Assembly: GCA_015039315.1 (NCBI GenBank)
Contig: WIDE01000010.1
Span: 149,236-213,235 of the forward strand
Length of the DNA stretch: 64,000 nt
Direction of reading: 5' to 3'
Source of the DNA: Clavulina sp. PMI_390
Taxonomy: Eukaryota > Basidiomycota > Agaricomycetes > Cantharellales > Hydnaceae
The notes beneath the pieces are model-generated. The model ran no database searches. It was not told where the DNA came from and saw only the letters and a program-made list of their open reading frames with translations. Position numbers and translations under genes: made by a program. The first letter of the stretch is position 1. Each line of letters opens with the position of its first letter. Shown piece by piece: positions 45,083-58,035 of this stretch.

Positions 45083-47096
45083 ATGGCGAAACACACAGGG
45101 TCCTTCGAAGATCTGATGCAACATGAATTGGGGCCATTCCCGTTATGCCCACACATCTCCTCCCCAGCCAACGAGTCTTTCAGCGACACTACTATCCCCC
45201 ACAACAGGATACCGAGGAAATCTGTCCCAGCACCTGATCTAGTCCACAATATGACGACTGCTCTACAAAATTTGATCAGCGAGCTCGACTCCAAAGGCAG
45301 CCTTCCTCCCATTAATTTCGATTCCCTTCAGAAATTCGCAAAAAACGCTGAGACATTCAAGATTTGTGATAATCATCAACATAGTACATTGGTCGAAAAC
45401 TCCTTGCATTATCCTTTTTGCTCAGTTGGGGAACTACTTACGAGCCTTTCCCAAGCTCTTGGGCTCAAGGTCGACGTAAGGATTGATAGTTGTCATATGG
45501 CAGATGAACGATTTGGATTTGGCCACATTAGGGTGCTTTATGATGGGAAACGGTACCGGGTGGCGTGCGAGCTGAAACACCCTCAAGTGTTGACAAGACA
45601 TGCAGCGCAATTCCTCGAAACCCTTCCCCTGTTTCAGACTAGTACAGCGTCGGAGAAACTCACCGGTGCCAAGGCTATGGCAGCAAAGGTATGATATTTG
45701 AATGCTTAGTATGATGCTGCGGTACCTTTGGCTTGACTCTGTCCCCAGCAACTTCTGCTGATGGAAGCGCCAAGCTGGTTCAAGGACGACCTTACGACCT
45801 GCCAATATGGAATCATTACAAGCGTCAGCCATCTAATCGTGACTGATAAAGGTAATTATGAATTTCGGTGATGAATGTGGACCCTTACTCACGGATGCTT
45901 AGTGGAGCTCTCGGATGGGCTCGCTCTACGCACATCACCAACCTTCAAGACTTGCAAGTCGCCCACTAACCACTCCGAGCTCATACCAAGAAACGCGCTC
46001 CCTCCCCATAGAGGCTCTTTTGAATTCCCATTCGCTCCGTTCATCGCTACGGTCACAGCGTTGCTTCTCTTCAACCTTCCGCCGTTTACCGCCATCCCAC
46101 CTTCAGTGGAGGAACTTTCGAGCTCCTTGGCAGACCATGACATCAACGACAAAAGTCTCCTCCAGGCGGACGTCCACGCTAGCAATAATCAAGATATAGA
46201 CGGAGAAGACGAAACTGAGAGCTCCCTAGCGTCCTTCACGAAGTACCGTTATCTCATCGAATCCCCACGCCTCTTCCTCTCCGCTCCCGATCCAACGCAG
46301 ACAGTAAGCTTACCCCGCAATGCGTCTACACTAGTGTGCTCATAGATTTATTTCAATATCCCTTTAGGTTACTATATGCTCTGGTGGCTCCATCACTCCA
46401 GGAGTGCGGGTCACGATCGATGCCAGCCCCCCGGATCCTGCTCCGAACCTAACGCACACTGGCCAAAACCCTCTGGCTTACAACTCCCCTCTGGACCCAC
46501 AGCTAATCAAAGATCTTGATTCTCTCTATGAACTCGAGTTCCCAGTACTCTGCATCCCTGACTCTTCCGATCCGCCCAGGATCAAAGTAGAACTCATTAA
46601 ACAAATCGGCCATGGGATATCAAGCACCGTGTGGAAAACTGAATGCGAGGGCCTCGATTGGTCTGGGGACATAGTGCTCAAGCTATACTACCCTGAAGCA
46701 TTCGACGCCGTTGTGCGGGAGAGTTTCTTGTATGAGCATGTCTTCAAGAAAGACGAGGCGGCCTCTAATCTGGTACCGCGGTACTTTGGGACGTTTAGTG
46801 GGTGTAGTGGAGCGTGGTTCGGGATGCTGTTGGAGGATGTTGGAGAGCCAATCTCAAAGGATGACGACGTAGAGCTGGAAGTGGAACAGTGAGTGAAACA
46901 AATCTCGTCTTTACCCAACCTCTACCCAACCACATCTCATGAAATATCCGTTCATAGACACATACAGCAAGTGTTGAAGCGTGTGGGCATGGAGCACAGT
47001 GATTTAGGTGCGCGGAATGTCCTCCGCGATTCGAAGGGCGCGCTACGTGTTATCGATTTTGGACAGATGGATTTCATCGGTCAGGAGGATGAATAG
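45083..47096 (+). CDS. Atypical kinase-like protein ending after DFG, copy A
   Basis: Five exons (45083-45688, 45749-45851, 45903-46303, 46368-46888 and 46958-47096; 1770 nt) encode 589 residues. The first 200 residues are an unrecognised domain shared with two paralogs (LMQHELGPFP, VPAPDLVHNM, GHIRVLYDGKRYRVACEL). The middle third has VELSDGLALRTSPTFKT and a hydrophobic stretch (ATVTALLLFNLPPFTAIPP). A kinase-like fold follows: glycine-rich loop IGHGISSTVWK, VLKLYYPEAF with a candidate ATP lysine, ESFLYEHVF, a hinge-like WFGMLLEDVGEPI, then a separate last exon with MEHSDLGARNVLRDSKG and VIDFGQ. The chain stops 13 residues after that glycine, so there is no activation segment or C-lobe remainder. 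Asp and Asn of HxDxxxxN and the DFG Asp are all kept, so phosphotransfer is possible. Substrate and biological role are unknown. Confidence 0.82.
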
Positions 47097-48131
47097 TAAA
47101 CGTGCCAGAGTTTGTAATTTTTCTATTATGTATTCTATCCCATTATCTAAGAGCTAAGACCATGTCGTTTTCATGAATCATAAGTAGCTTGATTGAACGT
47201 AGCGTTTGTCCCTGAAGATGTTTGGGTAACTAATTTGGCATTTATTCTTTTTCTCATTTTTCCAGTCGTTCCTTGAGCTTTTAGAGACTATTAGGTTATA
47301 GTAGCCTTATTAAGATCGGTCAGCAACTTTGACCACAGCGATGCCGCTTAGTTGTGTTTGGTTATGATCCCTATCGCGCACCTTGCCCGACTCTGACGCA
47401 CCACAGGCGATCCTTTCTTTAGATTTGACTGTCCCCCCAAGAACTAGAAATTAAGAGTTAAATTATGCGATGACGTTACTTGGAGCAAGTACACCCGAGG
47501 TAAGGAATAGTGTGGGATGCTCTCACACGAAGATCTTCGTGGAAGGCGAGGAGCAGAGTTTAGTATGAATGGATTTCCCGTAGATGCAAAGTGAGTTGGC
47601 ACAGAACACCCTGAGAGAGCTTCTAGTTGCCGTGGTGAAGGAATACAGCGAAGTGCCGACGGAGCGGGTGTCGATTGCTTCTTAGGGTGATTTCAAGCGT
47701 TTCAAGCACATGCGACGGGAAGGTGTATGGTCCCAAAGACTTTTTGACATCTTAGGACGTGAATTTTACGATAGGAGTGCCAGCATTTATCTATTAAATT
47801 ATGGCATCTGGCATCACACATGGACGCGAGGAGACGATGATGGAAGGAAATATCAAAGTTCCCACGCGTTATCTCAGCACTTCCCACCCCCATCCGAGAC
47901 GCGGCGCTCCTTGTCTCCTGTGGTCTCGTCGTCGTCGTCGTCGTTGTTTCTGGGTCGCGCTCAGCAGGTGGCCCAACCACGTTTCTCGACGAACTCGCCA
48001 CAGTATTTGTCCTCCTTCCGTTCTTTTCCCAGGATTCTCCAGCATTCGTGTAGCCGCTCGCCTGATCAAGGCCCTCTGCCGCGTGCCTGCTTGCTGGTGT
48101 CTCCCTTGCCTCGTTGTTCTGCCCATCCACG
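47097..48131. other. Intergenic region
   Basis: 1 kb between kinase-like copy A and the RING gene. Several frames overlap 47700-48130 in the leader of the RING gene but show no conserved motif, and the segment is CT/CGT-rich (TCGTCGTCGTCGTCGTCGTTG near 47930), consistent with 5' UTR. No RNA gene or mobile element was recognised. Confidence 0.4.
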
Positions 48132-51100
48132 ATGGGTCAGACACCCTCGTCGCCGCGCCATAGGCGTACATCACATGCATACCCTGTTCCCACACCCTCG
48201 ACTTCGGCGCCGGCGTCGTCAAACCTTGGTACCGACCACAACAACAACAACAACAATAATAACGGTGGGCGCGATCGTCATGCGGCGTCTCAGGCTCGTC
48301 AGGCATCAACTTCTCCACCAGCAGCCTTGCTAGCGACGCCTACTGGAGTCTCTTCCGAAACGCAGACCCGAATAGCATGGCCTACGACGGCAGAAGGTGA
48401 CGCTGCCGCGGTCGACGAGTCACCCAAGGCTCGCAGTGGGATTCGTGCCCTGGGACGCAATCTACAGTCCATGACCAGCATCAGGTCGAACGAAACTACG
48501 AATAGCAAGCTGAAAAGCACCGTTCGTCGTCGATTAAGCCGCATGATTCCAGCTCGCTTCCACTCGACGCCATCTGCTCCTGGCCCAAGCATTGCTGAGG
48601 CAATCAAGCCTTTGGGACCACCACCTCCTAGGAGCGCCTCTCCTATCGCTGAATCTCCCCTTCAAAACTCTTCTCCCATTGCTGAAAACTCGACCACTCC
48701 TTCTACATCGACCTCTCTTCCGACCCTCACCGAGTCGTCGGCCTCGGATTCCCCCGCCGTCATGAACGACTCTTCAAATTCAAATACTAGTACCCCTGCT
48801 GCTATCATTTCTAATTTAGCCTCTCCGTCAGCTTCTCCTTCGACAACAAATGCAAGCGTGGCGGACAAAGTCCTGTCGGAGTCGACTCCACTCACCTCTC
48901 AGGACGCCCCCGAAGCTTCCTCCTCTTCCTCTTCTCGGACATCCCTACAGCATGACCCCCTGGCCGAGGAGCGACGCGCAGGAGTCCGCACCATCCAAGA
49001 AGTCATGAATCCCACCGCTTCCCCAACCTCCACGGTCCTTCCTTCCACATCCACAACCACAGACACACCATCTCTTAATCCGAGTTCCTCGATTCCTCCC
49101 CCCTTTGGAGGAGACGCCGAGCCCCGACCCTCATCTCAACTCGTCGATCGATTGATCAACAGTCTGCAAACGAATGACGATCCTCATACCATCGCTGCCA
49201 CTCGGGCCGTACTCCCTCGAACCCCTTCTCCAGTCCGCCCTGCTGCTCCAGCTAGAAACCTGAGAAACTCAGGAACTTTTCCACCAGGCTCTTCACGACC
49301 TACGTCTTTACCTGGCATTCCGGCTCCTGGACAAGGCCCAAGCGCGAGCACCCCTACCAATCAACTGAATGGGAATGGAACCAGAAGAACCGGCATCACC
49401 CAAGGCACCTCGATGATCGTTCAAGGTATATATCTATTTCGTTTATCTTTGAGCGCACCTCCGTTATCTCAAATTCAAATACCTTTGATTGATAGGCATC
49501 GTCCAGACGTCAGACCTTACGAGGCGGACACAGCGGACTCAGCGCCACTCTTCGACTTCGGCGGCAAGCGAGGCTCCTTCGTCATCTGTGCCCGCGCCGT
49601 CAGCGGGCGGGCCATCGACACCCGTACCTCCCGTTGCACCGACACCCATCGCCCCTGGGGCTTCCAATGCCAGTGGGAGTGCCTTCCGCAGAATGCTGGG
49701 GCTCGGTCGATCCCCCTCGACTTCTGCGCAAGATCAATCCGCGCGTGCGAGAGGTACTTCTACTTCCACTGTCGAAAGCGACGTGGGAGAGGAGCCACAG
49801 ACGCCGACGTACCTCCCCTCAGCTCGTAATCGCGGGCCGCAAGAATCGGCTAGATCGAGTACCAGTGCGGCCAGTGACGATCATCATCATCAGGATGGCG
49901 TTGTTCGCGCAGAGCATGACGTCGAGAGCCTCGAGTCACGAGAAGGCGTCGATGTGCTTAGCATGCTATTGAGTGTTGTGACTGCGGCCACGGGCACGTC
50001 CTTGGTTAACGGCGCCTCGGCGCCAGACTTGCAGATCGTCTCCGATCTTGTTTCGCAAGCGACTACTAACCCTAACGAGGATGCTGCCGTCGGTGACGCT
50101 GCTGCAGCTACTGAAAATACTTCAGAACCCTCTGATCCACCGCCTGCCACCACTAATGATTCCACAGAGGCTGCTCAGCCACCCAGCGCTCAGAACGAAG
50201 AGTCCACCAGCCCAGAAGCTTCATCACCTTCATCTAGAACACGCATCCCGAATTTCATACGCAATCGGATGCTTGGGCAAGACCGTACAAGGACAATTTC
50301 GCTACCGTCTTCTGAAGCTGAGTCCAGTGCTACTACTGGAGGAGCATCATCATTGCAATCACCATCATCTCCACCTCCTCGCCTTGCACGCGCCCCTGCG
50401 TCCGCCCCTTCTTCTCGCTCCCAACTTCCCCGCCGACCTCGTACCGCTAGCAACGACGCCCACACTCCACTCGTAGTCCCTCTATCCCGCGCACGCACAG
50501 AGAGCGCAGACCCCCATCATCAACATGATCATCGTACGACAACTGCTCGAACTCGTGCATCGAGTCCCGCACGACGCTCAAGAGCCGAGCTTGATAACGA
50601 TGCGATCTTGCATCTCCGCTCACAATTGACGCAGCAGCTTACGCGAGCGCTGCAGAATAATACGTTGGGCGCGGCGCTTGAGGCCGCCGGGCCACAAATC
50701 CCTCGACCCCCTCGTCCCCAACAGCGTGTGATGAGTCAGGGTGCTGCTACTGCTGCTAATACACCGACGCTCGAGAGTCTAGGTGACCTCACTATTCCGC
50801 CGTTCGATCCTGAGAGAGTCGCGGCTCGTAGAGCGAGAGATGCTGCTCGTCAGTCAGTGGATGAGGAAATCCCGCCTTCCCAGCAGCCCGCTTTTGTTGG
50901 AGGTAGAGAGCAGTCTCAGGAACGCCAGCAGCAAACCGAATCTCCTTCGCTCACCCCAACCGCCGATTCCGAGCCCTATGTTGTGCGTCAGGAAAGTACG
51001 ACTGAAGAGGACGTTCGCCAACACGTTCGAGAGGAGATCGTGGCGGCACGAGAGATGGAGCGTGCAGAGGCAGAACGAAATGGAGGACGGGACGACGCGG

Positions 51101-52969
51101 GGAGATCGCAAACTCCTAGGTCTCAAAGCTCATCGGCAGTTCCGCCGTCTCCACCACCAGTCCAACCTGAGTCCCCCATCTCCGCCCCTTCATCACCCAG
51201 ACCTACCTCAGCTCTTCCCTCGATTTTCAGTTCCCCTCTATTCCGTCCTGCTTCGGTCTCTCCGCAAGCTATCGTGGGCCAGTCGGGCTCGCAGCCGATG
51301 ACATTTGGTCGGTTCCTGGTTGATATTCAGCGAGATTTGAGAGTCACGCTTGGTAGGAGGAACGAAATCGAGCGTGCTCGTCGAGAGCGTCAGCAGGAGT
51401 TGGATGCAGAGAGGGCGACCACAGAGTCCTCTACTCCTAGTACTGTGGCAGCCGCCTCATCCAATGCACCCCAATCCCAGCTACCGGCTTCATCTGTTAA
51501 TGCACCTCGAGCAGACTCCGAGATGACACCAGCTGAGCGAGATGCCGCTGATGCAGCGCGCATTCGCGGAAGGCACCTCGAACCTCATGTTCCCTCTGTT
51601 GACCAGCCCCTTAATTGGTGGAGGATGTTCCGCTTCCCTCCACGCGATGCGGGAGATTCTGCGCCTTCTAATGCTGCTGATAATGGTACTCCTTCGGAGC
51701 CTCGCCAGCTGGTCCCACTGCTGATCGTCGGTGTGCATCAGCATCGTTCAAGAACTACTCCCGCAGTCGAGACTGAAAGAGCTGCTCGGCGGACGCAGGA
51801 CATGGACCCGGCTGGACGTGGACGTCTACCGGACGCGCAGACAGCTCTCGATGTCATCGATGAACAAGAGCATGATGACAGCTCGTCTTCGGATGGGGAC
51901 TCCACCGCAGGCGAAGATTCTGACTCTGAAGCTGGACCTGGATCGAATGCAGACTCTGACAGTGATGCTGAGTCTGAAGAGATGCCTCCTCTTGAGAGCG
52001 TCCCTGTTAATAGGCGCAACAGAAACTCCACTTTGGGTTCCATATTGGGACGAGGACGAGCGGATGCTCGTCGACCAAGTCCTGTCTCACCTCCTGAGGA
52101 AGAGCTCACCACACAATCGTCCGCCTCAGCCTCGACCCAGCCAAGCGAGCGTCGATCCCTCCTGGGACGACTTTTCCCACCTCCTTCACCCTCACGTTCA
52201 TCTTCCAACTCGCGTCCCTCTACTCCTCGCGATTCTCGTACCTCTCCACCTACTTCTCGACAACCGTCAACTCCATCTCCGCCTCCCCACGATCGAACTC
52301 CAGCTACCGCCCGCGCACGAGGAGCCCGGCATCAGCGGGAGAGCCAGGTGCTCGAAGAAGAAAGCTACGTTATCTGGGTGGTTGGGGGATACTACCCTGA
52401 AGAGATGGTCGAGACGATGGTGCCACACATCTTACTTGGGCACTTTGACCAATCGGATCTCTGGTAAGCCCTTTCATTTTATTTATTACTGTCTGCGGAA
52501 TAGGATAGAGTCTGATAAACATATCTCTGGAATTCCCTCTCAGGGCATTAACGGAGATGATGGGCCAAGTGAAGCCCCCAGTGGCGACGCGTGATGCTAT
52601 TGAGAACTCTGGACTCGAGGTGATCAAGATGGTGAAGCTCGCCGAGTACTCCCAAGCAGGGAAGATCGCCGAAAACACTGTTGAAAAGGTTTGTCTTCTA
52701 CTCTTAATAGCATCACCTCCTATAATGGACACTCATCCTGCCTTCGGTTGCCCCATTCTTATTTACAGTGCTTGATTTGTCTTTCTGAATACGAAGAAGA
52801 CGAAGATCTCCGTGTCCTAAAGTGTCGTCATGCATTCCACAAGGATTGCGTCGATACATGGATGGAGAAAGGCAGGAATAACTGCCCAGCATGTCGGTCT
52901 ACTGGAGTGGACGCCCCTCGCCCTGAGGAGGCATCATCACCATCGCCATCCACACTAGCTGCGGCATGA
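48132..52969 (+). CDS. Large disordered RING-H2 finger protein (putative E3 ubiquitin ligase)
   Basis: Four exons (48132-49425, 49496-52463, 52544-52688 and 52769-52969) total 4608 nt and encode 1535 residues. About 1400 residues are low-complexity Ser/Pro/Thr/Ala/Glu sequence with an early Asn run, an Arg-rich segment and an acidic stretch ([17 protein letters not shown]). A short ordered region follows ([17 protein letters not shown], then KLAEYSQAG). The last exon is a RING-H2: [27 protein letters not shown] and NCPACRS, giving C-x2-C, C-x-H-x2-H-x2-C and C-x2-C zinc ligands. RING-H2 proteins recruit E2 enzymes for ubiquitin transfer. There is no signal peptide or membrane segment, so a cytosolic or nuclear place is likely. 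The start [12 protein letters not shown] has glycine at position 2, a possible N-myristoylation context, which is inference only. Confidence 0.88.
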
Positions 52970-53267
52970 TAGATTATGGATATCCTTGTTTTCAGAGATT
53001 CATTCGTAACCAATGCGTTCCCTACTCAGCCTGTCTGCTTTTTCATGACTAGTTCTGCTTGCCCTGCTTTCCTTTCCGTTCTGTTTGTTCTTTCCTTTCA
53101 CTGTTCCCTTGCAATAACTTTAAACTCTACTGCATCCCATTATAGTCGTGTATATGAATTTAGCTTGTAGAGAATACAACTTTTGATGACAATCAGACGT
53201 GGTGTATAATAATACCGTGAAATACAGCGATAAAGATATGGATTGAGTCACTAGTAAATGTTGGAGT

Positions 53268-55288
53268 TTATTCCTCTTCGCCCTCATCGCCGTCGCCGAG
53301 TAATTCCGCGTGTCCGAAATCAATAACTCGCAATGCACCTTTTGAATCTCTCAGGATGTTTGGTCCACGTAGATCCCCATGGTCAACACCGACACGCTTC
53401 AACAGTTGCTTCACATGCCTACGAGCATATGAGCATTGATGAGTTGGGGAGAAGCTTGACAATACAGTACGGACTTTTTCACTTACTTCTTGACTTCTGG
53501 GTCCACATCGTCATGACAGGATATTTGCTCCCCGACATCCTCCATCAGGATTCCAAACCACTCCCCTTGGTACCCACAAAAGCTCCCAAAGTATCGTGGT
53601 ATAAGATCTGGGATCAGGTGGTCTGCCTTGAATACATGCTCGTAGAGGAAAGTCTCACGCACGACGGCGTCAAAGGCATCAGGGAAAAACAGCTTTAGGA
53701 CTGTGGATCCTGACCACCAGAGCCCCTCACATCTAACTTTCCAGACCGTGCTCGACAGGCCATGACCAATTTGTTCCGTGAGGTGAACAATGATGGCTGG
53801 TGGATGTGGAGAAACAGGAATAAAGAGCTCTGGGAACTCAGGGCGATGGAGAGTGTTGAACTCATAGATAACCTCAGGATTTAGAGAGGTAGGAAGAATG
53901 GATATTTGGCTGGCGTTTGGGCCCGTAGATGTGGTGGACGAAAAGGCATCGGCATTGATGTCGATTGCGATTCGCACTCCTGGAGTAACAGAACCACCAG
54001 AGCACAGCGCAACCTATGGTAGAAGGAGCTCAAGATCAGTTGATCCTTTCCGAACATTTTCGATAAAAGCTTACGGTTTGATTCGGCTTGCAAGGAGAGA
54101 GAAAGAGATGCGTAGTCAATCGTAAGGGATGATCGTGCTGGGTGCTGAACTGGCGGCGGCTTTCAGCTTCACATTCGATGGAAATGTCGGAGTTGTGATT
54201 ACGGCCGCTCTCCTCAAGCAGGTGGACTTCTTCGCCATGCTCAGAGACCGGGAATGAAGTTTCTCGCAACGAAGGTGCGATACCAGCGAATGGCGGGAGA
54301 TCAAAGAGAAGAAGTGCAGCAATCGTGCTGATGAGCGATGCGAAAGGAAATTCGAATGATCTGTTAGAAGCAGCGCCGCTTGAGATAAGCTCAGGGTCAC
54401 TGTGAGATCTGGATGTTTTGTATGCCGGCGATGCGAGCAGGGCGAGCCCATCTGATAGCTCAACTATGTCGTGTTCAGTGCAAACCAACACATTCCCTCA
54501 GATTTGAGAAGTACCTTTCTTCGTCACAACGAAGTGACTCATGCTAGTGATGATCCCATATCGACAGGAAGAAGGGTCATTGGGTGCGATTTGGTCCACT
54601 GTCGCCATCTTGAGAAGCTGCTGTGAACGGGGATATGTCAAGCCCTGAATGGCAGACGTATTGTAGGGCGACACCATACCTTTGCAGCCACGGCTTTGGG
54701 GCCATGGAGTTTTCCAGCCGCGGAATGGCCCCTATAGATTGGAAGAGATTGGTGAAAGTGCGCAACGTGCTCCGTTAACGGCTGAGGGCACATCATATCG
54801 CATGCCACCCAATGGCACTTCCCTCCATACAACACCCCGATATATCCGCCACCATATTGTTGATGTTTCTTGAGAGCGATTTGTTGTTGAATCTCGATGT
54901 CAAGGCCGAGACCTTGAGCTACGCATTCCACCAACGTCGCGATTCTGGGAAAGAGGATTGCGAAGGCAACATCGACACGGCGCTCTCCATCGTGAATGTG
55001 AGGAAAGTTGTATTTTGCCAAATCTTTTACGGTTCTTTCCAGACCATCAAAGTCGAACCGGGGCAGCTTCTGTTTGGAATTGAGGTCTTTGATGACGTCG
55101 TGAAACATATTGGAAATATTACCGACAAGATCAGGGGCTGGAGCCACCTTTCTTGGGATGCTTCTGTGATTAATGGTGACGTCACCCAAGACTTCGGCGG
55201 TGGAGGATATATTGAGGGGATTCCATGCAGGAAAGGAGCCTAGTTCGTATTCAAGCAGGTCAAGGATGGACGGCTCGTTTGACGCCAT
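53268..55288 (-). CDS. Atypical kinase-like protein ending after DFG, copy B
   Basis: Same five-exon plan as copy A on the opposite strand, from ATG 55288 (MASNEPSILDLLEYELGSF) to the stop at 53268. The upstream in-frame ATG at 55345 is not matched in the paralogs, so the shorter start is preferred. The N-terminal domain has VAPAPDLVGNI and GGYIGVLYGGKCHWVACDM. The middle has VELSDGLALLASPAYKT and LLLFDLPPFAGIAPS. The kinase-like part has IGHGLSSTVWK, STVLKLFFPDAF, ETFLYEHVF, GEWFGILMEDVGE and, in the last exon, VDHGDLRGPNILRDSKG and VIDFGH. The chain then ends in an acidic run (DGDEGEEE) 17 residues after the DFG glycine. The HGDLRGPN version of the catalytic loop is closer to canonical than the HSDLGARN of copy A. 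The frame is intact. Confidence 0.82.
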
Positions 55289-55998
55289 GCTCTGGTCCCT
55301 GGTCCCAGGGGAGCAATTGCGAATAGATGGGGAAGTGTGCGTCAAGGAGGACGGCTGTCTTTAGTGATACTGTCTCAGTTCCTTGTTCCATCTCCAAATA
55401 CGCCACAGCAATCCCATTATTGATACAATGATACGAGGGAAAGGAGGCGCGGCTTCATGAGGGAGGTGTAGCGTAAATGCAGTCGAACCAATGTTGTGGC
55501 CGTGGATGGAAATTGCCTCAGCGCCTGTTGTGACGACTAAAACGAACGCTTCTCCTGTAGCGTGCTAGCCTTCTCAATTTGTGGGTACATAGTCTTTGGG
55601 AAAGCATGGAACTCGGTGGCGTATTTCTCTTCTCTATTATTGTACGACAAATTCCATGTGTACGGGCTTTGCTGAGAGAAAATGATGAAGTTATGCTTTC
55701 CCAAACGATGGTTCCCAAACGACCTGGCCTCAATCAAACAACGACAAACAGTGTCTCAAGCATCCTCAGTCAATTTAAGTAATCATTCCCTCAGAACTTC
55801 CATGAGGGTAGGAAATAGCTTATATTTCCTTACAAATATCCAGCACACAACAGCAATGCAGGCCCACATCCACCGACTTGTAGTCGTAATGCTACCAGAA
55901 AGTCCACTTTTCCGGAGATACTCAAACCCCCACAATCAGGTGTTCGGTGAGAGATAGGGTACCAATATCACAATAATACTTTAGACATAGCTGTACGA
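55289..55998. other. Intergenic interval between kinase-like copies B and C
   Basis: About 700 bp between two minus-strand paralogs. It contains the upstream region of copy B and the 3' flank of copy C. Short frames here have no motif. No repeat pair linking it to the promoters of copies A or C was obvious by eye. Confidence 0.4.
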
Positions 55999-58035
55999 TT
56001 ATTTTTGCCCCTCGCTCTCATCGTCAGCAAGGAAGGCGGCCTTCCCAAAGTCAATAACTCGTAGAGCGCCTTTCGAGTCTCGAAGAACATTAGGTCCGCG
56101 CAAATCACCATGGACGACACGAACACGTTTTAATAGCTGCTCCACATGCCTGTAAGCGCGTCAAAAGATCAGCATTCCTTGATGTGAGGGCTAACAATAC
56201 GGGATAGTTTTCTTTCACTCACTTCGCTATCTCTGGGTCTACCTCAGACTTATATGGTATTGGCTCCCCGACGTCCTCCATCAGGATTCCGAACCACGCT
56301 CCATCATATCCGCCAAAAGTCCCAAAGTACTGGGGCACAAGTCGAGAGACCGCTTCGTCCGTCTTGAAGATATGTTCGAAGAGAAAAGTTTCGCGCGCCA
56401 CAGCGGTAAACGCTTCGGGGAAGAAGAGCTTGAGAACTGTGGGACCAGACCACTCGAGGCCTTCGCATCGGACTCTCCACGCTGTTCCTGACAAGCCTTG
56501 ACCAATCTCTTCGACGATATGGATAGTGATGTCGGGTGGATGAGAAGAGGGTGGAATACAGAGTGTCGGAAAGTCGAAGTGGTTTGGACTGTTGAGCTCG
56601 AGGATAACCTGAGCATCAAACGCTCTTCCGCGGGGGTGAGATGTTTGGGTAGTGATGGCGCTGGTGGGTACGGATGTAGAGAGATCGGTATCAACATCAA
56701 TGGTGAACCGCACTCCTCGAGTGGTGGAGCCGTTAAAGCACAAGGCAACCTGGAATAAAACAAACTCAATATCAGCAACTCCTCAGATAACACCTTGAGT
56801 TTGAATAAGTCAGCTTACCGTTTGATTTGGTTCCTGAGAGGAGAGGAAGAGACGCTTGCTGGATTTGAGGGGATACCCATATGTCAGACTCAACTGAAGG
56901 CGACTCTCAGCTTCATGTTCGATCGAAGCTTCATCATTATAGCCGAGGTTACCATTCTGACCCAGCGGTATTTCTCCGATGTGCTCGGAGGTCGAGCTAT
57001 CGCCACCTGCCACTGACGGCGGGATAGCTGAGAAAGGTGGAAGGCTAAATAGGACGGCCGCAGCGATGGTGCCAACAAACGAAGTAAAGGGGAAGTCAAA
57101 TGGGGTTTGGGGAGGGACGGTGTCCGGGATAAGTTGAGGGTCGTGGTGAGACTTCCGAGTCTTGAAGGTTGGCGATGCATGGAGGGTCAGCCCGTCTTCT
57201 AGCTCCACTAGATTCAAGTGAGCGATAGGCAATGTATTCGACGAATAATGAGAAATACCTTTCTCAGTCACTACGAGGTGGGTATAACTCGTAATAAACC
57301 CATATCTGCAGGACGCGACAGGGCCATCACGCACGTAGTTAGGAGCAGTCGCCATCTGTACAAGGTGCTACAAGTAAGAGATATCAGACATGAAGAACAG
57401 GAGATAATTGTATATAGTTAATGTACTTTCGCAGCTATAGCTTTTGCACCTTTTAGTCTGCTTGCTGCCGTATCCGTCTCATAGAGGGGAAGGGATTGCT
57501 GGAAGTGCGCAGCCTGCTTCGCGAGTGATTGAGGCGACATTATCTCGTAAGCAACTCTATACCACGTCCCATCATAAAGCACCTCAATATAGCCATCACC
57601 AACTTGGTGACGTTCCCTCATAGCGGGGCAGTCTCGGATCCTGACGTCAAATCCGAGAGCTTGGGCAAGGCCACGAACCACCTCCTTCACCGGACGGGAG
57701 AAGGGCATAAATAAGCTTTTAGCCCATTTATCTGAGTGATAGATATCGTCTAGATCGGACTCTGTTATATGGCGGATATTTTCAACAAGCTGGTCGAAGT
57801 TGTGAGGAGGCAGCCTGCCTTGAGTACCGAGTTCCTCTATCAACTTCTGTAGAGCGGTCGTCATATTGCTGACTAGTTGGGGGGCCGGATTCACTCGTCT
57901 GGGAATCATCTTGCGAGCGATGGTGGGTTCGCCAAAGAATTCCGCTGCAGAGTACGATTTACTAGGCGGGCAAGCAGGGAATGGTCCGAGTTCATATTGC
58001 ATGAGGTTTCGATAGGACAGGGGATTTGACGCCAT
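55999..58035 (-). CDS. Atypical kinase-like protein ending after DFG, copy C
   Basis: Starts at ATG 58035 (MASNPLSYRNLMQYELGPF) and ends at TAA 55999-56001. Exon borders match copies A and B, including the intron after AIAAK, the one splitting VVTEKG from VELEDG, and the one placing the catalytic loop in its own last exon (about 56152-55999). Landmarks are GDGYIEVLYDGTWYRVAYE, LFSLPPFSAIPPS, IGQGLSGTAWR, PTVLKLFFPEAF, ETFLFEHIF, AWFGILMEDVGEPI, VVHGDLRGPNVLRDSKG and VIDFGKAAF. The protein ends 16 residues past the DFG glycine (DDESEGQK). Copy C lies next to copy B in the same direction and resembles it more than A in the catalytic loop, so B and C are probably the younger pair. Function is unknown. 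A soluble cytosolic or nuclear kinase-like protein is the most that can be said. Confidence 0.82.

Noticed and set aside
55289..55345. Upstream ATG of kinase-like copy B adding 19 residues
   Set aside because: Neither paralog has an equivalent extension, and the paralogs start at the MASN/MAK position.
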